Below, piece by piece: positions 42,179-49,537 of a stretch of 49,537 bases of DNA; position 1 is the stretch's first letter, and the number at the start of each line of letters is the position of its first letter. This stretch comes from Planotetraspora mira. GTDB lineage: Bacteria > Actinomycetota > Actinomycetes > Streptosporangiales > Streptosporangiaceae. The translations under genes and the position numbers were made by a program. The notes below the pieces were generated by a model. It did not search any database. It had not been told where the DNA came from and was given only the letters and a program-made list of their open reading frames with translations. Location: contig NZ_BOOO01000054.1 of assembly GCF_016863275.1 (NCBI RefSeq), positions 1 to 49,537 on the forward strand, given 5' to 3'.

Positions 42179-43915
42179 CTACTGGATGACGGTGAGGCGA
42201 TCGGTCACCGGAGGAGCGATCGGCGAGTGGGCGCCCATGTAGGCGACGAACGCGTCGATGTCCAGCGGGCCGCTCCACAGGTCGGTGCCCTGGGTGAAGA
42301 CCGTGAAGCCGTCACCTCCGCCGACCAGGAAGTTGTTCGCCGCCACCCGGATCTGCTGGGTGTCGGTCACGGCCACACCGTTGACCTTGATGCCGGAGAC
42401 CCGGGACCCGAACGGCTGCGTCAGGTCGGCCGTGTAGGTCAGCGTGGCCGACGGCTGAAGCACCCGGGTCGCCGCGGCGCTCCACTGCTGCTCGAGGAGC
42501 GCGTCGAGCTGGGCGCCGGTGAGCGTGACGGCCTGCATGAGGTTGTTGAACGGCTGCACCGTGAAGGCCTCGCCGTACGTCACGACGCCGTCGCCCTCGG
42601 AACCGCTCTGCGCGAAGGTCAGATCGGCGCGGATGCCGCCGGGGTTCATCAGCGCGATCTCGGCGTTGCCGCCCACCTTCGTCGCCTCCAGCTGAGCGTC
42701 GGCGATGACGTCGCCCAGCGCGGACTCCCCGCCGTTGGTCGAGTTGCGACCGAGGTTGGCGGTGATGGAGCCGATCGGCTTGTTCGCGACGGTCGAGACC
42801 CGGTCCTTCCAGGTCTGCACGAAGGCGGTGATCTCGGGGTCGGGGGTGACCGTGCGGGTCACCACGTGGTTGTCCGGGACGACGGACGAACGGACGATGT
42901 CGTCGGTCTTCTTGTCGACCTGGAAGTCGATCTGGGTGATGACACGGCCGAAGGACGAGCCCTGGGTGAAGTACCGGTCATGCCCGGCCGGGTCCTTGGT
43001 CTTGCAGATGTAGGCCTGGTGCGAGTGGCCGCTGATGACCAGGTCGACCTGCGCGTCGAGGCCCTGGGCGATCCGGGAGCCGGCGCCGGGGACGTTGGGG
43101 CAGGCGTCCGGGCTCTGGTTGGGGGCGACGTTGTCACCCTCGTGCATGAGCACGACCTGGGCCTTCACACCCTGGCGGGCGAGGAGCTTGGACACCTTGT
43201 TGGCGGCGGCCACCTCTTCGGTGAACTTCAGCCCCTTGATGCCCGCGGCCGTGACGATGGTCGGGGTCGTCTGGGTGACGAGCCCGATGAAGCCCACCTT
43301 CACGCCGTTGATCTTCTTGACGTAGAACGGCGGGAGCGCGTAGTCGCCGTTCTTCTCCTTGAGGACGTTCGCCGCGAGGTAGTCGAAGCTGGAGCCCTTC
43401 CACTTGCCCGCGGGCGAGCAGCCGTCGACCGGGTGGCATCCGCCCTTCATGATGCGGTTGAGCTCGTCGATGCCCTCGTCGAACTCGTGGTTGCCCACGG
43501 CGGAGGTCGCGAGGCCGAGCTTGTCCAGCAGGGCGACCGTCGGCTCGTCGTGGTAGGCGGCGGAGATCAGCGGCGAGGCGCCGATGAGGTCGCCGGCGGC
43601 GACCACCACGGTGTTCTTGTCGCGCATCTGCTTGAGATGCGTGGCGAGGTAGGCGGCGCCGCCCGCGTCGACCAGGGTTCCGGTCTCGTCGGCGATGCGG
43701 CCGCCCGAGCCGGTCGGAGGCTCCAGGTTGCCGTGGAAGTCGTTGATGGACAGCAGGCGCACGGGAACCGTCTTGGGCTCGGGGTGATGCTGCGACGGCT
43801 GGTTGTGCGACGGGTGATGGGATGAGGTCGCGCCGGCCGGACCGATGGCGAGCGCTGTGAGGCTCACCGCGGCGACTCCTACGAGGGCCAGACGCGTGAG
43901 AGATGCAGGGGTCAT
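42179..43915 (-). CDS. Exported bifunctional metallophosphatase/5'-nucleotidase
   Basis: A 578-residue secreted enzyme of the UshA/5'-nucleotidase family. A signal peptide (about residues 1-29, ending AGATS) and a His-rich linker precede the metallophosphatase domain with NDFHGNL, GDLIGASP, GNHEFDEG and GHSHQAY metal motifs. The C-terminal 5'-nucleotidase domain has NPGGIRADL and FNNLM. It should release phosphate from external nucleotides. TACTGT (minus; plus 43923-43928) is 7 nt before the ATG. Its location near phosphate genes fits phosphate scavenging. Confidence 0.92.
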   Translation of the reverse strand: MTPASLTRLALVGVAAVSLTALAIGPAGATSSHHPSHNQPSQHHPEPKTVPVRLLSINDFHGNLEPPTGSGGRIADETGTLVDAGGAAYLATHLKQMRDKNTVVVAAGDLIGASPLISAAYHDEPTVALLDKLGLATSAVGNHEFDEGIDELNRIMKGGCHPVDGCSPAGKWKGSSFDYLAANVLKEKNGDYALPPFYVKKINGVKVGFIGLVTQTTPTIVTAAGIKGLKFTEEVAAANKVSKLLARQGVKAQVVLMHEGDNVAPNQSPDACPNVPGAGSRIAQGLDAQVDLVISGHSHQAYICKTKDPAGHDRYFTQGSSFGRVITQIDFQVDKKTDDIVRSSVVPDNHVVTRTVTPDPEITAFVQTWKDRVSTVANKPIGSITANLGRNSTNGGESALGDVIADAQLEATKVGGNAEIALMNPGGIRADLTFAQSGSEGDGVVTYGEAFTVQPFNNLMQAVTLTGAQLDALLEQQWSAAATRVLQPSATLTYTADLTQPFGSRVSGIKVNGVAVTDTQQIRVAANNFLVGGGDGFTVFTQGTDLWSGPLDIDAFVAYMGAHSPIAPPVTDRLTVIQ

Positions 43916-44045
43916 GGCCCCGACAGTAAAGCCGTGATCTAAGCATCAAATGGCTGGAACGTAACGATTCATGGGGCTCCGAGATGGCGAACATTGCCAG
44001 AACCCGAGCGTGCTGAGATCTCGGCGGTCACTTAACGTTCAAGGC

Positions 44046-44963
44046 ATGAACGTGCGCGTGGATGTCGTGGAACGGCTGAACGAAGATCAGGTGACGGCCG
44101 TGCGGTCCCTTGTGGAGGCGGCGACGGAGACGGACGGCGTCCGCCCGCTCAACGAGCAGGCGATGTTGCGCCTGCGCCACGGGGGCGCGCCGGGGGCGAG
44201 GGCCGTACTGATCCATGAAGGCGCGGACCTCGCCGGATTCGCGCAACTGGACCCACCGGACCCGGCCGGCCAGGGCGAGGGGCCGAGCGGCGAACTGGTG
44301 GTCCACCCGGCGTTCCGCGGCCGCGGCCTGGGACGGCGACTGCTGGAGGCGGTCCTCGAGGAGAGCGGCGGCCGGATCCGGCTGTGGGCGCACGGCGACC
44401 ACCCCGCCGCGTCCCGGCTGGCGGCATCGACGGGGCTGAGCCGCAGCCGGTCGTTGTGGCAGATGCGCCGCTCGCTGGAGACGCCGACGCCCGATCCGGT
44501 CCTGCCCGGCGATGTACGGCTGCGCACGTTCGAGACCGGCAAGGACGAGCACGCCTGGGTGGCGCTCAACGCGCTCGCCTTCGCCGCGCACCCCGAGCAG
44601 GGTGCGTGGACGATCGACGACGTCGAGCAGAGGGAACGGGAGTCCTGGTTCGACCCGGCCGGCTTCTTCCTCGCCGTACGGCGGGACGGCACACTGGCGG
44701 GCTTCCACTGGACGAAGGTCCACCGTGACGGCGAGGACGGCGGGCACGAGCCCGTCGGTGAGGTCTACGTGGTAGGGGTGGACCCCGCCGAGCAGGGGAC
44801 GGGGCTGGGCCGGGCCCTGACGCTCGCCGGGCTCGTGCACCTGCGCGCGCTCGGACTGCCGCAGGTGATGCTCTACGTGGACGAGGAGAACCACGCGGCG
44901 GTCAGGCTCTACGAGTCGCTGGGGTTCAGCCGGTGGAAGACCGACGTCATGTATCGCCGGTGA
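44046..44963 (+). CDS. mshD: Mycothiol synthase
   Basis: A 305-residue double-GNAT acetyltransferase performing the last step of mycothiol synthesis, acetylation of Cys-GlcN-Ins. The N-terminal GNAT half includes GELVVHPAFRGRGLGRRLLE. The C-terminal half includes GEVYVVGVDPAEQGTGLGRA, then LYVDEENHAAVRLYESLGF. The ATG at 44046 follows TAACGT (44033-44038) by 7 nt. It is next to glnR and the phosphate genes, as in M. tuberculosis Rv0818-Rv0819. Confidence 0.95.
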   Translation: MNVRVDVVERLNEDQVTAVRSLVEAATETDGVRPLNEQAMLRLRHGGAPGARAVLIHEGADLAGFAQLDPPDPAGQGEGPSGELVVHPAFRGRGLGRRLLEAVLEESGGRIRLWAHGDHPAASRLAASTGLSRSRSLWQMRRSLETPTPDPVLPGDVRLRTFETGKDEHAWVALNALAFAAHPEQGAWTIDDVEQRERESWFDPAGFFLAVRRDGTLAGFHWTKVHRDGEDGGHEPVGEVYVVGVDPAEQGTGLGRALTLAGLVHLRALGLPQVMLYVDEENHAAVRLYESLGFSRWKTDVMYRR

Positions 44964-45962
44964 CTAACCGATGATCAGGTTCAGGATGTAGTAGGCGAGC
45001 GCGGCGACCAGGGCGGCCGCCGGAATCGTGAGGACCCACGCGGTGATGATGTTTCCGGCGACGCCCCACCGCACCGCCGACAGGCGCCTGGTGGCCCCCA
45101 CACCCATGATCGCGGTGGTGACCGTGTGCGTCGTCGAGATCGGCGCGCCGTACGCGATCGCCGCCGTGTAGAGGACGGTCGCCGCGGCGGACTCGGCCGC
45201 GAAGCCCCGCGGCGGGTCCAGATGGATGATGCGGCGGCCGAGAGTGCGCATGATGCGCCAGCCGCCGGCGTAGGTGCCCAGCGAGATCGCCGCCGCCGAC
45301 GCGGTGATGACCCACTCCGGGATGTCGGCCGTGGGCGAGATGTGCCCCCCGACGACCAGGGCGAGGAAGATCACACCCATCGTCTTCTGGGCGTCCTGCA
45401 GACCGTGCCCGAGGGCCATCGCGGCCGCCGAGACCGTCTGGGCGTATCGGAACCCGCGGCTGGTCTTGTGCGGATTCGACCGGCGGAAGATCCATAAAAT
45501 GGCGATCATGATGATCCCGCCCAGCAGGAAGCCGACCACCGGCGAAAGGATCATGGGGATGACGACCTTGTCGAGCACGCCCTTCCAGTGCACCGACACG
45601 CTCGCCGCCAGGGCGGAGCCCACCAGCCCGCCGATCAGGGCGTGGCTGCTGGAGGACGGAAGCCCGAAGTACCAGGTGATGAGGTTCCAGGCGATGGCGC
45701 CGGTCAGCGCGCCCCCCACGACCACCAGGCCATGCCTGCCCTGAGGGGCGTCGATGATCCCGCTGCCGACCGTCTGAGCCACCGACAGGCCGAGATGCGC
45801 ACCGATGAAGTTCATCACCGCGGCCATGAGAAGCGCGATCCGGGGCGTCAGGGCCCGCGTCGACACCGAGGTCGCGATCGCGTTGGCGGCATCGTGGAAG
45901 CCGTTGGTGTAGTCGAACGCCAAGGCGATGACGATGACGCCGATGACAATAGCGAGATCCAC
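44964..45962 (-). CDS. pit: Low-affinity inorganic phosphate transporter (Pit family)
   Basis: A 332-residue PiT-family permease with about ten membrane helices. The duplicated family motif is seen as FDYTNGFHDAANAIATSVSTR near the N-terminus (residues 16-36) and GAPISTTHTVTTAIMGVG near the C-terminus; GLPSSSSHALIGGLVG is also typical. It imports metal-phosphate with protons. The GTG start immediately follows the stop codon of the DUF47 gene, so the two are one operon. Confidence 0.94.
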   Translation of the reverse strand: MDLAIVIGVIVIALAFDYTNGFHDAANAIATSVSTRALTPRIALLMAAVMNFIGAHLGLSVAQTVGSGIIDAPQGRHGLVVVGGALTGAIAWNLITWYFGLPSSSSHALIGGLVGSALAASVSVHWKGVLDKVVIPMILSPVVGFLLGGIIMIAILWIFRRSNPHKTSRGFRYAQTVSAAAMALGHGLQDAQKTMGVIFLALVVGGHISPTADIPEWVITASAAAISLGTYAGGWRIMRTLGRRIIHLDPPRGFAAESAAATVLYTAAIAYGAPISTTHTVTTAIMGVGATRRLSAVRWGVAGNIITAWVLTIPAAALVAALAYYILNLIIG

Positions 45963-46580
45963 TTAGCTTTCCTTGACCGCGATCGACTCGATCGTGTTCG
46001 CCACGTGCTCGAAGGCGTCGGCGGCCAACTCCAGCTGCTCGATCACCTCACGCATCTTCATGACGGTGAGCGTGTCGAACTCCCCACTGAACAGCTTGGC
46101 GAGCAGCCGTCGGTAGATCTGGTCGGCCTGGTTCTCCAGGCGGTTGATCTCGATCCAGTACTCGTTGAGGTGTTGCATCGACCGCAGCCGCGGCATGGCG
46201 TCCGCCGTCAGCTCGGCGGCCCTCTCGAGGACCTCGACCTGGCGGACGACCTCCTTCGGCAGGTGGTCGATCTGGTAGAGCACGATCAGATCGGCGGCTG
46301 CCTCCATGAAATCCATCACGTCGTCGAGGTTCGAGGCGAGGCGATAAATGTCCTCGCGATCAAACGGCGTGATGAAGCTCTCATTCAGACGATTCATGAT
46401 CGCGTGAGTACGCTCGTCGCCCGCGTGTTCGCAGGCTCGCATCTTCTCGGCCAGGGCTTCCCTGTCCGAGTCGTCGCCGATGATCTCAACCAGCAGACGG
46501 GACGCGGTGACGAGGTTGTTCGCGGAGTCTGCGAACAACTCGTAGTAGCTGTCCTCACGGGGCGTGAGACGCAGTCGCAC
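45963..46580 (-). CDS. DUF47 PhoU-like Pit accessory protein
   Basis: A 205-residue all-helical protein of the DUF47 (PhoU-like) family, which commonly pairs with Pit and modulates it. Signatures: DSYYELFADSANNLVTASRL, EHAGDERTHAIMNRLNESFI, TPFDREDIYRLASNLDDVMD and the helix LVEIIGD between them. I chose the GTG at 46580 because GGAGAA precedes it and the longer open frame upstream shows no homology. It is coupled to pit. Confidence 0.92.
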   Translation of the reverse strand: MRLRLTPREDSYYELFADSANNLVTASRLLVEIIGDDSDREALAEKMRACEHAGDERTHAIMNRLNESFITPFDREDIYRLASNLDDVMDFMEAAADLIVLYQIDHLPKEVVRQVEVLERAAELTADAMPRLRSMQHLNEYWIEINRLENQADQIYRRLLAKLFSGEFDTLTVMKMREVIEQLELAADAFEHVANTIESIAVKES

Positions 46581-46737
46581 GTCGTTTCTCCAGATGTGCG
46601 GGAATGGTCCGCAGAGAAGAGTACGGCCTACCTGTAGAAATGCGAACTTAAGGCATCGCACACCCACTTGTAACCTGCTCTTCCCCTTGTGGTTGCCCTC
46701 CTGTCCCCTGTTGACACGCTGCCGGGCCCTCGACCGC

Positions 46738-47313
46738 TCAGATCGACGTGCGGTGGAAGTTGAGGTACGACCTGCTCGGCGTGGGACCACGCTGCCCTTG
46801 GTAGCGGGAGCCGTACCGGTCGGAACCGTAGGGGAACTCCGCCGGCGAGCTGAGCCGGAACATGCAGAGCTGACCGATCTTCATGCCGGGCCACAGTTTG
46901 ATCGGGAGGGTGGCCACGTTGGAAAGCTCGAGGGTGACGTGTCCCTGGAACCCGGGATCGATGAAGCCGGCCGTGGAATGGGTGAGCAGGCCCAGCCGGC
47001 CGAGGCTCGACTTGCCCTCGAGCCGCGACGCGATGTCGTCCGGCAGGCTGATCACCTCGTACGTGCTGGCCAGCACGAACTCGCCGGGGTGGAGGATGAA
47101 CGGCTCCTCGCCCTGCGGCTCGACCTCCCGGGTGAGGTCAGGCTGCTCCGTGGCCGGATCGATGTGCGGGTAGCGGTGGTTCTCGAAGACCCGGAAGTAC
47201 CGGTCCAGACGCACATCGACACTGGACGGCTGGATCATCTCGGGGTCGTAGGGGTCCAGCTTGACCCGTCCCGACTCGATCTCTGTACGGATGTCACGAT
47301 CGGAAAGCAGCAC
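46738..47313 (-). CDS. dcd: dCTP deaminase
   Basis: A 191-residue trimeric enzyme of pyrimidine deoxynucleotide metabolism that deaminates dCTP. The actinobacterial type can be bifunctional and also hydrolyse dUTP to dUMP. Motifs: [32 protein letters not shown] and [16 protein letters not shown] with the catalytic Glu. The GTG start is 6 nt from TAGCCT (minus; plus 47320-47325), so it is probably leaderless. Confidence 0.95.
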   Translation of the reverse strand: MLLSDRDIRTEIESGRVKLDPYDPEMIQPSSVDVRLDRYFRVFENHRYPHIDPATEQPDLTREVEPQGEEPFILHPGEFVLASTYEVISLPDDIASRLEGKSSLGRLGLLTHSTAGFIDPGFQGHVTLELSNVATLPIKLWPGMKIGQLCMFRLSSPAEFPYGSDRYGSRYQGQRGPTPSRSYLNFHRTSI

Positions 47314-47479
47314 GGTGCAAGGCTAATGGTCGCTGACACGGCGGCCACGCCTCCCCGTGCGTCTTCATCAAGTCGGCCGCACGGTGGGCCCGAAGTGAAG
47401 ATCGGGAGTCCGGGGACTGCAGGAGTGGGTCGAGTTTCCGCTACAGTAGGGACGCGGTCGGCGTACACGGTCGGCCCAC

Positions 47480-47553
47480 GCGGGTGTAGTTCAATGGCAG
47501 AACATCAGCTTCCCAAGCTGACAGCGCGGGTTCGATTCCCGTCACCCGCTCCA
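47480..47553 (+). tRNA. tRNA-Gly (anticodon CCC)
   Basis: A cloverleaf with acceptor GCGGGTG pairing CACCCGC, anticodon stem-loop CAGCTTCCCAAGCTG (anticodon CCC, decoding GGG) and T-arm GGTTCGATTCCC. The discriminator is T and the CCA end is encoded (47551-47553). TACAGT (47442-47447) may be its -10. The downstream integrase remnant suggests its 3' end served as an attachment site. Confidence 0.95.
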
Positions 47554-47559
47554 CACACA

Positions 47560-47597
47560 AAGGCCCAGGTCAGAGGATGATTCCCGACCCGGGCCTT
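47560..47597 (+). terminator. Hairpin after tRNA-Gly
   Basis: AAGGCCC (47560-47566) pairs with GGGCCTT (47591-47597), extended by AGGTC/GACCC near the loop, shortly after the tRNA. Confidence 0.6.
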
Positions 47598-47625
47598 GAT
47601 CTTTGTTGAGGTTGCTTCTCACTCG

Positions 47626-47646
47626 CGTGCCAGATTCGTGCCAGAT
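47626..47646. repeat. Tandem 10-bp direct repeat beside the integrase remnant
   Basis: CGTGCCAGAT occurs twice (47626-47635 and 47637-47646) between tRNA-Gly and the integrase stop codon. It may be an arm-type integrase site or simply repetitive 3' sequence. Confidence 0.4.
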
Positions 47647-48071
47647 CAGTGGATCTTGGTTTCGGTGAGGGGCGGATCATCGCGGTCATCCTTCGCGCCG
47701 AGTCCCTGCTTGACGATCTCACCCATGGCGTCAGCGATCGCCCGATCCCTGTCCCTGGCGGCGTGCAAATAGACCGTGGCTGCTTTCGTGCTGGAGTGGC
47801 CCATGCGAGTCATCAGCTCCTTGAGCGTCGCGCCAGTCGCCGCCGCGAGCGTGTTACCCGTGTGCCGAAGGTCATGGACGTGAATCTTCGGGAGCCCCGC
47901 CTTGGCCAGTGCCTTCGCCCAGACCTTCGTGAAATTGCTGCGCCGCAGCTGGGCGCCCTTCTCCCCCACGAACACGAGACCATCGGGTGCCGGCTCGCTG
48001 AACCGCTGGAGGTGCCAGGCGAGATCACCCATGATGACCTCCGGAAGCGCGACCACCCGAGCGCCGGCTGG
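47646..48071 (-). pseudogene. C-terminal fragment of a tyrosine recombinase (phage/ICE integrase)
   Basis: About 141 residues of the catalytic domain, with no N-terminal arm or core-binding domain. Visible motifs: VVALPEVIMGDLAWHLQRF, VHDLRHTGNTLAAATGATLK (H-x-x-R box), MTRMGHSSTKAATVYLHA (second His and the nucleophilic Tyr). The 5' part has been lost, and the frame changes at 48072 to transposase sequence on the opposite strand. It is the scar of an element integrated at tRNA-Gly. Confidence 0.85.
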
Positions 48072-48437
48072 CTCGTATGGGCATCGCCGGCACTGCCCGG
48101 CTCGGCGCACGAACTGAGCGCTGCCCGCACTCACGGCATCATCGACGCGCTGGCCAACGCAAACGTGATGGCCTTCGCCGACAAGGGCTACCAAGGTGCC
48201 AGCGGCAGCGTGCGCACTCCGTTCCAGACGGCACCGATACCGGCCGAAGCTGTCACAGCAGCAGAAGGCGGTGAACAAGGCGCACGCGAGAATCCGTGCC
48301 CGTGGCGAACGAGCCATCGCCACGCTAAAGACCTGGAAACTCCTGCCAAGCTGCGCTGCTGTCCACGCCGCTCCACCGCGATCGTGCAGGCCATCCTCGT
48401 CCTACACCGCGTCGAAACCGACCGCTACGCAGGATGA
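48072..48437 (+). pseudogene. C-terminal fragment of an IS5-like DDE transposase, frameshifted
   Basis: The sequence LPGSAHELSAARTHGIIDAL, then NVMAFADKGYQGASGSVRTP, matches the C-terminal half of an IS5-type/DDE_Tnp_4 transposase. Near 48222 the frame must shift to read RRHRYRPKLSQQQKAVNKAH, then ARIRARGERAIATLKTWK, and near 48340 it shifts back to KLRCCPRRSTAIVQAILVLH. The N-terminal half is missing. It directly abuts the integrase fragment and cannot encode an active enzyme. Confidence 0.8.
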
Positions 48438-48474
48438 AAAGGCTCAGTGGTATTGAGCGCAAATGTCAGGATTT

Positions 48475-49347
48475 CTAGGCGTTCTCGTCGTTCGGCGGGC
48501 GGGGGTCGTTGGCCTTGGCCCACTCGGCGAGGAGCCGGAGGGCGGAGGCGGAGGGCGACCCGGATTTGGCGGTGTAGGCGCACAGATTCTGGTCGGGGGA
48601 CGTGGTGAGCGCCAACACCTGGAAGCTGAGCATGAAATCGCCGGCGACGTGATGGTGATATCGCTTGGGTGCGCACATGAGCTTGTACACGTGATGTTGG
48701 CCCCACACCCGCCTGAAGTCCTCGCCGCTCATCAGCTCGCCGATCAGCTGGGAGATCCTCCTGTCGTCGGGGTAGCGCCCGGCGGTGAAACGGAGCATGG
48801 CGGTCGCGTCGGCTGCCACGAGGTTCCAGTCCAGATACAGGTCACGGGCTCGCGGATTGCGGAACGCGAACTTCACGAGGTTCCGCTCCGGCGTCATCGT
48901 GGGGTCGTCCCACATCATCAAGGCTCGGAACACCCGGTTGGCCGCCAGGACGTCTGTGTATTGGTCGATCACACACGACGGGGTCTCGGCGCGCTCCAGC
49001 GTGTCGAGCATCTCGTATGTTTCCGGCCGCACATTCTGCGAGGTGCGCGGCTGTCCGCGGCCGGGGCTGAGAAGAGGGCTGGCCAGGGAGACCAGATGTT
49101 CGCGTTCGGCCTCGTCGAGCCTGAGGGCGCGGGCGATGGCGTCGAGTACCGCTGGGGAGGCGTTCTTGCTGCGGCCCTGTTCCAGCCGGGTGTAGTAGTC
49201 GACGCTGAGACCGGCGAGCCGGGCGAGTTCCTCGCGTCGCAGCCCCGGGACGCGTCTGCGCCCGCGAGTGACCGTCCCCGCCTCCACGGGCTGGAGGCGG
49301 GCGCGGCGTGAGCGGAGGAAGTCGCCCAGCCTCACAAGGCGGTCCAT
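48475..49347 (-). CDS. XRE-family regulator with MmyB-like ligand-binding domain
   Basis: A 290-residue regulator. An N-terminal HTH (about residues 8-85) contains PGLRREELARLAGLSVDYYT and RLEQGRSKNASPAVLDAIAR. It is followed by the MmyB-like PAS-type domain (SCVIDQYTDVLAANRVFRAL to KRYHHHVAGDFMLSFQVLAL). This class is abundant in actinomycetes and often sits next to the oxidoreductase or SnoaL-like gene it controls. Here the 5' end of a SnoaL-like gene lies immediately upstream on the same strand. Confidence 0.88.
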   Translation of the reverse strand: MDRLVRLGDFLRSRRARLQPVEAGTVTRGRRRVPGLRREELARLAGLSVDYYTRLEQGRSKNASPAVLDAIARALRLDEAEREHLVSLASPLLSPGRGQPRTSQNVRPETYEMLDTLERAETPSCVIDQYTDVLAANRVFRALMMWDDPTMTPERNLVKFAFRNPRARDLYLDWNLVAADATAMLRFTAGRYPDDRRISQLIGELMSGEDFRRVWGQHHVYKLMCAPKRYHHHVAGDFMLSFQVLALTTSPDQNLCAYTAKSGSPSASALRLLAEWAKANDPRPPNDENA

Positions 49348-49350
49348 GTA

Positions 49351-49512
49351 TCACCCTTGTTCGACGGAAGGGTGGTCCTGTGCCCTGCTCCCCCAGCTTC
49401 GACACATTCTCGGGACACCGGAGGTGTCAGTCTGGTGCTTGTCGACGGCGACCTTCCAACCGTCGAGGACGCCGCGCAGGATCGTCTCGCTGTCCGCGGT
49501 GTTCTGGTTCAT
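49351..49512 (-). pseudogene. 5' remnant of a SnoaL/SgcJ-like gene
   Basis: The ATG at 49512 with GGGAGC upstream opens a frame starting NQNTADSETILRGVLDGWKV, then AVDKHQTD, the typical first helix of SgcJ/EcaC/SnoaL-like proteins. After about 30 residues the homology stops, and an unrelated tail reaches a stop 3 bp before the XRE gene. The rest of the gene was probably deleted. Confidence 0.55.
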
Positions 49513-49537
49513 GGTGGTGCTCCCGGAAGGAGTGGGT

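Noticed and set aside
47543-48475. Second copy of the tRNA-Gly 3' end (attR)
   Set aside because: I searched by eye for the T-arm/acceptor sequence after the tRNA and found none in the window; it may lie beyond or be lost.

Overview
The window is one strand of a GC-rich actinobacterial chromosome. Mycothiol genes (mshA, mshD), CarD, a GlnR-type regulator, a SenX3-RegX3 pair and an HbhA-like protein place it in the Actinomycetota. From memory, gene content and order resemble two Mycobacterium tuberculosis segments (about Rv0474-Rv0491 and Rv0813c-Rv0819) and the Streptomyces coelicolor region around phoP, glnR and mshA. A filamentous actinomycete, perhaps of the Streptosporangiales, is my best guess; no rRNA is present to settle it. 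About a third of the genes have a TAnnnT-like -10 hexamer only 6-9 nt before the start codon, which suggests leaderless transcripts; I used this to choose several starts.

Left part (1-13.6 kb): a small damaged edge with a TPR remnant, then tRNA-Thr, rlmB, cysS, a DUF2637-type membrane protein, a GlsB-type protein, ispF-carD, a lipoprotein, regX3-senX3 with divergent phoU behind a candidate PHO box, gpmA, a YbjN-domain gene and mshA. These are housekeeping genes for translation, isoprenoids, phosphate sensing, glycolysis and mycothiol.

Middle part (13.7-27.4 kb): an SDR/methyltransferase/GNAT run; a macro-domain gene divergent from a BlaI-M56 protease pair with an operator-like palindrome; an XRE-HbhA-DUF2516-AlaX run with its own palindromic operator; corA; an asparaginase divergent from dtd; ygfZ and a Fur-family gene; a free-standing structured RNA with a 13-codon ORF; a nitrobindin-like gene, a DsrE-like gene and gatD-murT (lipid II amidation).

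The most unusual part is 27.4-36.4 kb. A short array of 20-bp repeats at a 52-53 bp period starts at the stop codon of a HerA/FtsK-type ATPase. Next to that ATPase is a membrane-anchored relative with decayed Walker motifs. Three divergent genes encode membrane-anchored or exported proteins with probable beta-sandwich domains, and a polytopic membrane protein converges on them. I read this as an uncharacterised membrane-associated ATPase machine.

Right part (36.5-49.5 kb): a sulfur operon (SseC-like, thiosulfate sulfurtransferase, DUF4395) behind a Cys-containing leader peptide; a thioredoxin-like protein; sigma/anti-sigma genes; LmeA-like and MoaD-like genes; glnR; an exported 5'-nucleotidase; mshD; the Pit phosphate transporter with its DUF47 partner; dcd; and tRNA-Gly. 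Beyond the tRNA lies a scarred site with an integrase C-terminal fragment joined directly to a frameshifted transposase fragment, an XRE/MmyB regulator and the cut-off 5' end of a SnoaL-like gene.
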